From Ursus arctos (lineage: Eukaryota > Chordata > Mammalia > Carnivora > Ursidae), in NCBI RefSeq assembly GCF_023065955.2, contig NW_026623089.1:30100767-30164766 (forward strand): a DNA stretch of 64,000 bases. Direction: 5' to 3'. Shown one piece after another: positions 59,571-64,000 of this stretch. The translations under genes were made by a program, and so were the position numbers. The notes under the pieces were generated by a model. The model searched no databases. It was given only the letters and a program-made list of their open reading frames with translations, and was not told where the DNA came from. Positions within the stretch are counted from its first letter, which is position 1, and every line of letters begins with the position of its first letter.

Positions 59571-60430
59571 GGGGAGCGGGCGGGCTTGCGGACAGCACCC
59601 GCAAAACAGCAGACTGAGACCGTGAGCCAGGAGCGCGCGCCACCAGGCATCTCACGGAACTGCGGAATCCCGGTGTGCTCACCAGAAATAGACTGAGACC
59701 GGGAGCTCCGGGAGCGCACCGGGGCGGCTGGCAGCTGGCGGTGTTAGAAACACAAAGGACAGAGACACGCCGGCCCTGAAGTAAGGGCTGGGACGCCGGG
59801 TGTGGGGCGCACATCCCCGGACGCTGCAGGGTTGAGCAGCACCAACAGAAACAGAGTTAAAGTGGCCAAAACATTAGTGGAGAACGGGCCGCAATCCCTC
59901 CGTTCTGTGACAGAGGCTTAGATTCGGCCACTGCTACTCTGACTCTCTGAAGAGGCACAGCAGACTGCCAGGGAAAGCCGCCAGAGAACAAAAGCCTGGA
60001 AATACCGGCTCACAGCGTGCCCATCCCCATCCCCCCTCGCAGGGGACACGGAGACTTTACCCAAACAGGGTTGCCTGAGTATCGGCGCAGCAGGCCCCTC
60101 CCCCAGAAGGCAGGCTGAAAAATCAAGAAGCCCACAACCCGGGGCGGCTGGGTGGCGCAGTCATTGAGCGCCTGTCTTCGGCTTAGGGCGTGATCCCAGC
60201 GTTCCGGAAAGGAGTCCCTCATCGGGCTCCTCCACTGGGAGCCTGCTTCTTCCTCTCCCACTCCCCTGCTTGTGTTCCCTCTCTCGCTGGCTGGCTGCCA
60301 CATAAATAAATAAATAAAATCTTTAAAGAAGAAGCCCACATCCCTAAGATCCCTATAAAACAAGGGGCACGGCCTGGGACCCAGTCAATAATTTGGGCTC
60401 TGGACAACCCCACAACCTCTCCTCATCAGA
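59571..60430 (+). promoter_or_regulatory. LINE-1 5' UTR (internal promoter region)
   Basis: GC- and CpG-rich (for example 'gcgggcgggcttgcgg', 'ggagcgcaccggggcggctg'), in contrast to the AT-rich surroundings. In LINE-1 this region holds the internal RNA polymerase II promoter (family knowledge). It is split at 60140-60328 by a SINE, which may have damaged it. Shortest net length is about 670 bp. Confidence 0.8.
60140..60328 (+). mobile_element. Can-SINE, young ursid type, in LINE-1 5' UTR
   Basis: cggggcggctgggtggcgca to aaataaaatcttta. Target duplication aagaagcccaca(a/t)cc is at 60125-60139 and 60329-60343, so it inserted after the LINE-1. Confidence 0.93.
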
Positions 60431-61337
60431 ATGACAAGAAGGAGAAGCCCCCCCCCCCCGCAAAGAAAAGACAGTGAGTCTGTGGCCTCTGCCACAGAAA
60501 TAATGGATATGGATGTAACCAAATTATCAGAAATGGAATTCAGAGTAACGATGGTCAAAATGATGAGTAGAACTGAAAAAACTATTAACGAAAAGGTTAC
60601 TGAGAATATAGAATCCCTAAGGACAGAAATGAGAGCGAATCTGACAGAAATTAAAAATTCTATGAGCCAAATGCAGGCAAAACTAGAGGCTCTGATGGCC
60701 AGGGTCACCGAAGCAGAGGAACGTATTAGTGAACTGGAGGATGGGTTAATAGAGGAAAAAACGAAAATAGAAGCTGGTCTTAAAAAAATCCACGCCCACG
60801 AATGTAGGTTACGGGAGATTACTGACTCAATGAAACGATCCAATGTCAGAATCATCGGCATCACCGAGAGGGTGGAGAAAAACGGAGGTCTAGAAGAGAT
60901 ATTTGAACAAATTGTAGCTGAAAACTTCCCTAATCTAGCGAGGGAAACAAACATTCGTGTCCAAGAGGCAGAGAGGACCCCTCCCAAGCTCAACCACGAC
61001 AAACCTATGCCACGTCACGTCATAGTGCATTTCGCAAATATTAGATCCAAGGATACAGTATTGAAAGCGGCCAGGGCAAAGAAATTTCTCACGTACCAAG
61101 GCAAAGGCATCAGAATTACGTCAGACCTGTCTACACAGACCTGGAATGAGAGAAAGGGTTGGGGGGGGCATTTTTAAAGCTCTTTCAGAGAAAAACATGC
61201 AGCCAAGGATCCTTTATCCAGCAAGGCTGTCATTCAGAATTGATAGAGAAATAAAGACATTCCAGAATCGCCAGTCACTAACCAATTTTGTAACCACGAA
61301 ACCAGCCCTACAGGAGATATTAAGGGGGCTTCTATAA
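60431..61337 (+). pseudogene. LINE-1 ORF1 (RNA-binding chaperone), one frameshift
   Basis: ORF1 protein is the trimeric nucleic-acid chaperone that coats LINE-1 RNA. The first frame runs 248 codons from the ATG at 60431. Residues about 36-135 form a heptad-rich coiled coil (EERISELEDGL and similar). An RRM-like domain follows, with NVRIIGI at 138-144 and RHVIVHF at 195-201. A C-terminal domain starts near 215. The frame shifts in a run of eight G (61161-61168), giving a premature end after GWGG. The rest of the domain, with ILYPARLSFRID, is open in the next frame to 61337. Undoing one base would give about 300 residues, close to other mammalian ORF1 proteins. A 12-base C run at 60448-60459 is another unstable point, so either run could also be a sequencing error. 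Confidence 0.9.
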
Positions 61338-61409
61338 AGGTAAAAAGGCCCGAAGAGTGATACAGAACAGAAAGTCACAACCGATACAAACAAAGCCTTT
61401 ACTGGCAAC

Positions 61410-64000
61410 ATGGCATCATTAAAATTCTATCTCTCAATAATCAGTCTCAATGTAAATGCCCTAAATGCTCCCATAAAACACCACAGGGTTGCAGATTAGA
61501 TAAAAAGAAATGACCCATCCATTTGCTGTCTACAAGAGACTCACTTCGAACCCAAAGATGCATTCAGACTGAGAGTAAGGGGATGGAGTACCATCTTTCA
61601 CGCAAATGGACCTCAAAAGAAAGCTGGGGTAGCAATTCTCATATCAGATAGATTGGATTTTAAACTAGAGACTATAGTTAGAGACGCAGAAGGGCACTAT
61701 ATTATTCTTAAGGGAAGTATTCAACAAGTGGATGTGACAATTATAAATATATATGCCCCCAACAGGGGAGCAGCAAGATACACACAAGCCAACTCTTAAC
61801 CAGAATAAAGAGACATATAAATAAAAATACATTAACAGTAGGGGACCTCAACACTCCACTATCAGAAATAGAACACCCTGGCAAAGACTAAGCAAAGAAT
61901 CAAAGGCTTTGGATGCCATACTTGACGAGTTGGACCTCATAGATATATACAGAACACTACACCCCAGAACCAAAGAATACTCATTCTATTCTAATGCCCA
62001 TGGAACATTCTCAAGAATAGACCATGTTGTGGGACACAAAACAGGTCTCAACCGATACCAAAAGACTGAAATTATCCCCTGCATATTCTCAGACCACAAC
62101 ACTCTGAAATTGGAACTCAACCACAAGGAAAAATTTGGAAGAAACTCAAACACTTGGAGACTAAGAACCATCCTGCTCAGGAATGTCTCGATAAACCAGG
62201 AAATCAAAAATCAACTTAAACAATTTATGGAGACCAACGAGAATGAAAACACAATGGTCCAAAACCTATGGGATACTGCAAAGGCAGTCCTAAGGGGGAA
62301 ATACATAGCCATCCAAGCCTCACTCAAAAGAATAGAAAAATCTAAAATGCAGTTTTTATATTCTCACCTCAAGAAGCTGGAACAGCAACAGAGGGACAGG
62401 CCTAATCCACTCACGAGGAAGCAGTTGACCAAGATGAGAGCAGAAATCAATGAATTAGAAACCAGAAGCACAGTAGAGCAAATCAACAGGACTAGAAGCT
62501 GGTTCTTTGAGAGAATCAATAAAATTGACAGACCACTGGCAAGACTTATCCACGAGAAAAGAGAAAGGACCCAAATTATTAAAATTATGAATGAAAAAGG
62601 AGAGGCCATGACCAACACCAATGAAATTGGAAGGATTATTAGAAACTATTATCAACAGCTATATGCCAAAAAACTAAGCAATCTGGAAGAGATGGAGGCC
62701 TTCCTGGAAACCTATAAACTACCAAGACTGAAACAGGAAGAAATTGATCTCTTAAACAGGCCAATTAATTATGAAGAAATTGAGTCAGTGATAAACAACC
62801 TTCCAAATAACAAAACTCCGGGCCGGACGGTTTTCCTGGGGAATTCTACCAAACATTCAAAGAAGAAATAATACCTATTCTCCTAAAGCTATTTCAAAAA
62901 ATAGAAACAGAAGGAAAGCTACCAAACTCATTCTATGAGGCCAATATTACCTTGATCCCCAAACCAGGCAAAGACCCCATCAAAAAGGAGAATTACAGAC
63001 TGATTTCCCTAATGAATATGGACGCCAAAATCCTCAACAAGATCCTTGCTAACAGAATCCAACAGTACATTAAAAGGATTATCCATCATGACCAAGTGGG
63101 ATTCATACCTGGGATGCAAGCGTGGTTCAACATTCGCAAATCAATCAGCGTGATACATCATATCAACAAGAAAAGACTCAGGAACCATATGATCCTCTCA
63201 ATTGATGCAGAAAAAGCATTTGACAAAATACAGCATCCTTTCCTGATTAAAACCCTTCAGAGTGTAGGAATAGAGGGTACATTTCTCAATCTCATAAAAG
63301 CCATCTATGAAAAGCCTACAGCAAATATCATTCTCAATGGGGAAAAGCTGGAAGCCTTTCCCTTAAGATCAGGAACACGACAAGGATGCCCACTCTCGCC
63401 GCTATTATTCAACATAGTACTAGAAGTCCTTGCAACAGCAATCAGACAACAAAAAGGGATCAAAGGTATCCAAATCGGCAGAGAAGAAGTCAAAATGTCT
63501 CTCTTCGCAGATGACATGATACTCTATATGGAAAACCCAAAAGAATCCACTCCCAAACTATTAGAAGTTATAGAGCAATTCAGTAATGTGGCGGGATACA
63601 AAATCAATACTCAGAAATCAGTTGCATTTCTATACACGAATAACGAGACTGAAGAAAGAGAAATTAGGGAATCCATCCCATTTACAATAGCACCAAAAAC
63701 CATACGTTACCTTGGAATTAACTTAACCAGAGACGTAAAGGCCCTATATTCTAGAAACTATAAATCACTCTTGAAAGACATTGAGGAAGACATAAAAAGA
63801 TGGAAAAATATTCCATGCTCATGGATCGGAAGAATTAACATAGTTAAAATGTCCATGCTACCCAGAGCAATCTACACTTTCAATGCTATCCCGATCAAAA
63901 CACCGAGGACATTTTTCAAAGAACTGAAACAAATAGTCCTTAAATTTGTATGGAAACAGAAAAGGCCCCGAATCTCCAAGGAACTGTTGAAAAGGAAAAA
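61410..64000 (+). pseudogene. LINE-1 ORF2 (endonuclease / reverse transcriptase), broken and incomplete
   Basis: ORF2 supplies the AP-like endonuclease and reverse transcriptase for target-primed insertion. The ATG at 61410 opens the endonuclease: LNVNALN, CLQETHF, then INIYAPN. Breaks seen: TAG at 61497, a frameshift near 61787, another between 61870 and 61885, and a one-base loss at 62821-62823. Between these, the frame 61909-62871 (320 codons from a non-ATG start) keeps SRIDHVVG and SDHN, the endonuclease catalytic site. From about 62823 the reverse transcriptase frame is open to the window end without a stop (392 codons): [12 protein letters not shown] (63199 on), [14 protein letters not shown] (63373 on) and FADDM (63504 on), so the catalytic Asp residues are intact. 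The Cys-rich C-terminus is outside the window. Confidence 0.9.

Larger units (their letters stand above)
59571..64000 (+). mobile_element. Young near-full-length LINE-1, cut by window end
   Basis: Shows every 5' part of an autonomous carnivore LINE-1: a GC-rich 5' UTR, ORF1, a short inter-ORF spacer and ORF2. Divergence is low: long frames survive and nearly all known motifs are legible. It carries its own breaks (ORF1 frameshift, ORF2 nonsense codon and three frameshifts), so this copy cannot move by itself. The 3' half of ORF2, the 3' UTR and the downstream target duplication lie beyond the window. Confidence 0.93.

Noticed and set aside
59416..59814. 132-codon minus-strand frame across the SINE and LINE-1 start
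   Set aside because: Read through antisense SINE and 5' UTR sequence; no protein character.
59571..60430. GC-rich block as a host CpG-island promoter or LCOR first exon
   Set aside because: It leads straight into LINE-1 ORF1 on the plus strand and reads as a LINE-1 5' UTR; no LCOR first-exon peptide is found.
60385..61002. 205-codon minus-strand open frame
   Set aside because: It is the antisense shadow of LINE-1 ORF1, whose coiled coil is low in antisense stops.

Overview
The window looks like intronic DNA of a caniform carnivore, most likely a bear (Ursidae, for example giant panda). It carries many tRNA-derived Can-SINEs. The youngest ones have the form I associate with ursids (a gcgcagtcgttaagcg-type head and a gcgtgatcccggcgttccgg core). 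There are also carnivore-type LINE-1 3' ends, one near-full-length young LINE-1, and old placental repeats (L2, MIR, MLT1, hAT/MER). Nothing is bacterial or viral. No long host ORF exists; essentially every open frame in the interval is chance or belongs to a LINE-1.

The host gene is read on the minus strand. Two short, perfectly open exons (16594-16659, then 16172-16251, 342 bp apart) have consensus splice sites and matching phases. Joined, they encode part of the N-terminal region of the long form of LCOR (ligand-dependent nuclear receptor corepressor), including GFESILEGLFGP and DENCLFCCLRRDKVK. The first coding exon should lie beyond 64000 and the next known exons before position 1; I could not find either here. 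A third splice-bounded open segment (13981-14048) has the same phases as the second exon, so it is a candidate mutually exclusive or cassette exon, though unproven.

Layout: 1-13 kb holds old LINE-1 3' ends with nested insertions, two LINE-1 pieces nested in each other, and SINEs including a tandem pair at one target site. 13-17.5 kb is the exon neighbourhood and is poor in repeats. 17.5-31 kb is a mix of LINE-1, L2, MIR and SINE. 31.8-37.1 kb is a long old LINE-1 broken by an MLT1 LTR, two minus-strand LINE-1 pieces and a SINE, followed by a decayed hAT transposase. 37.6-52 kb is intron with scattered DNA transposons, MIR, L2, an MLT1 LTR and microsatellites. 52.2-58.0 kb is an old LINE-1 with five SINEs inside. 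59.6-64 kb is a young LINE-1 with GC-rich 5' UTR, frameshifted ORF1 and broken ORF2, cut by the window edge.

There is no operon-like cooperation between genes. The two active stories are LCOR splicing and repeat accumulation. LINE-1 and SINE copies lie mostly on the plus strand, antisense to LCOR, as expected for tolerated intronic insertions. I found no evidence of a previously undescribed biological system; the most useful leads are the candidate LCOR exon and the young transposons.
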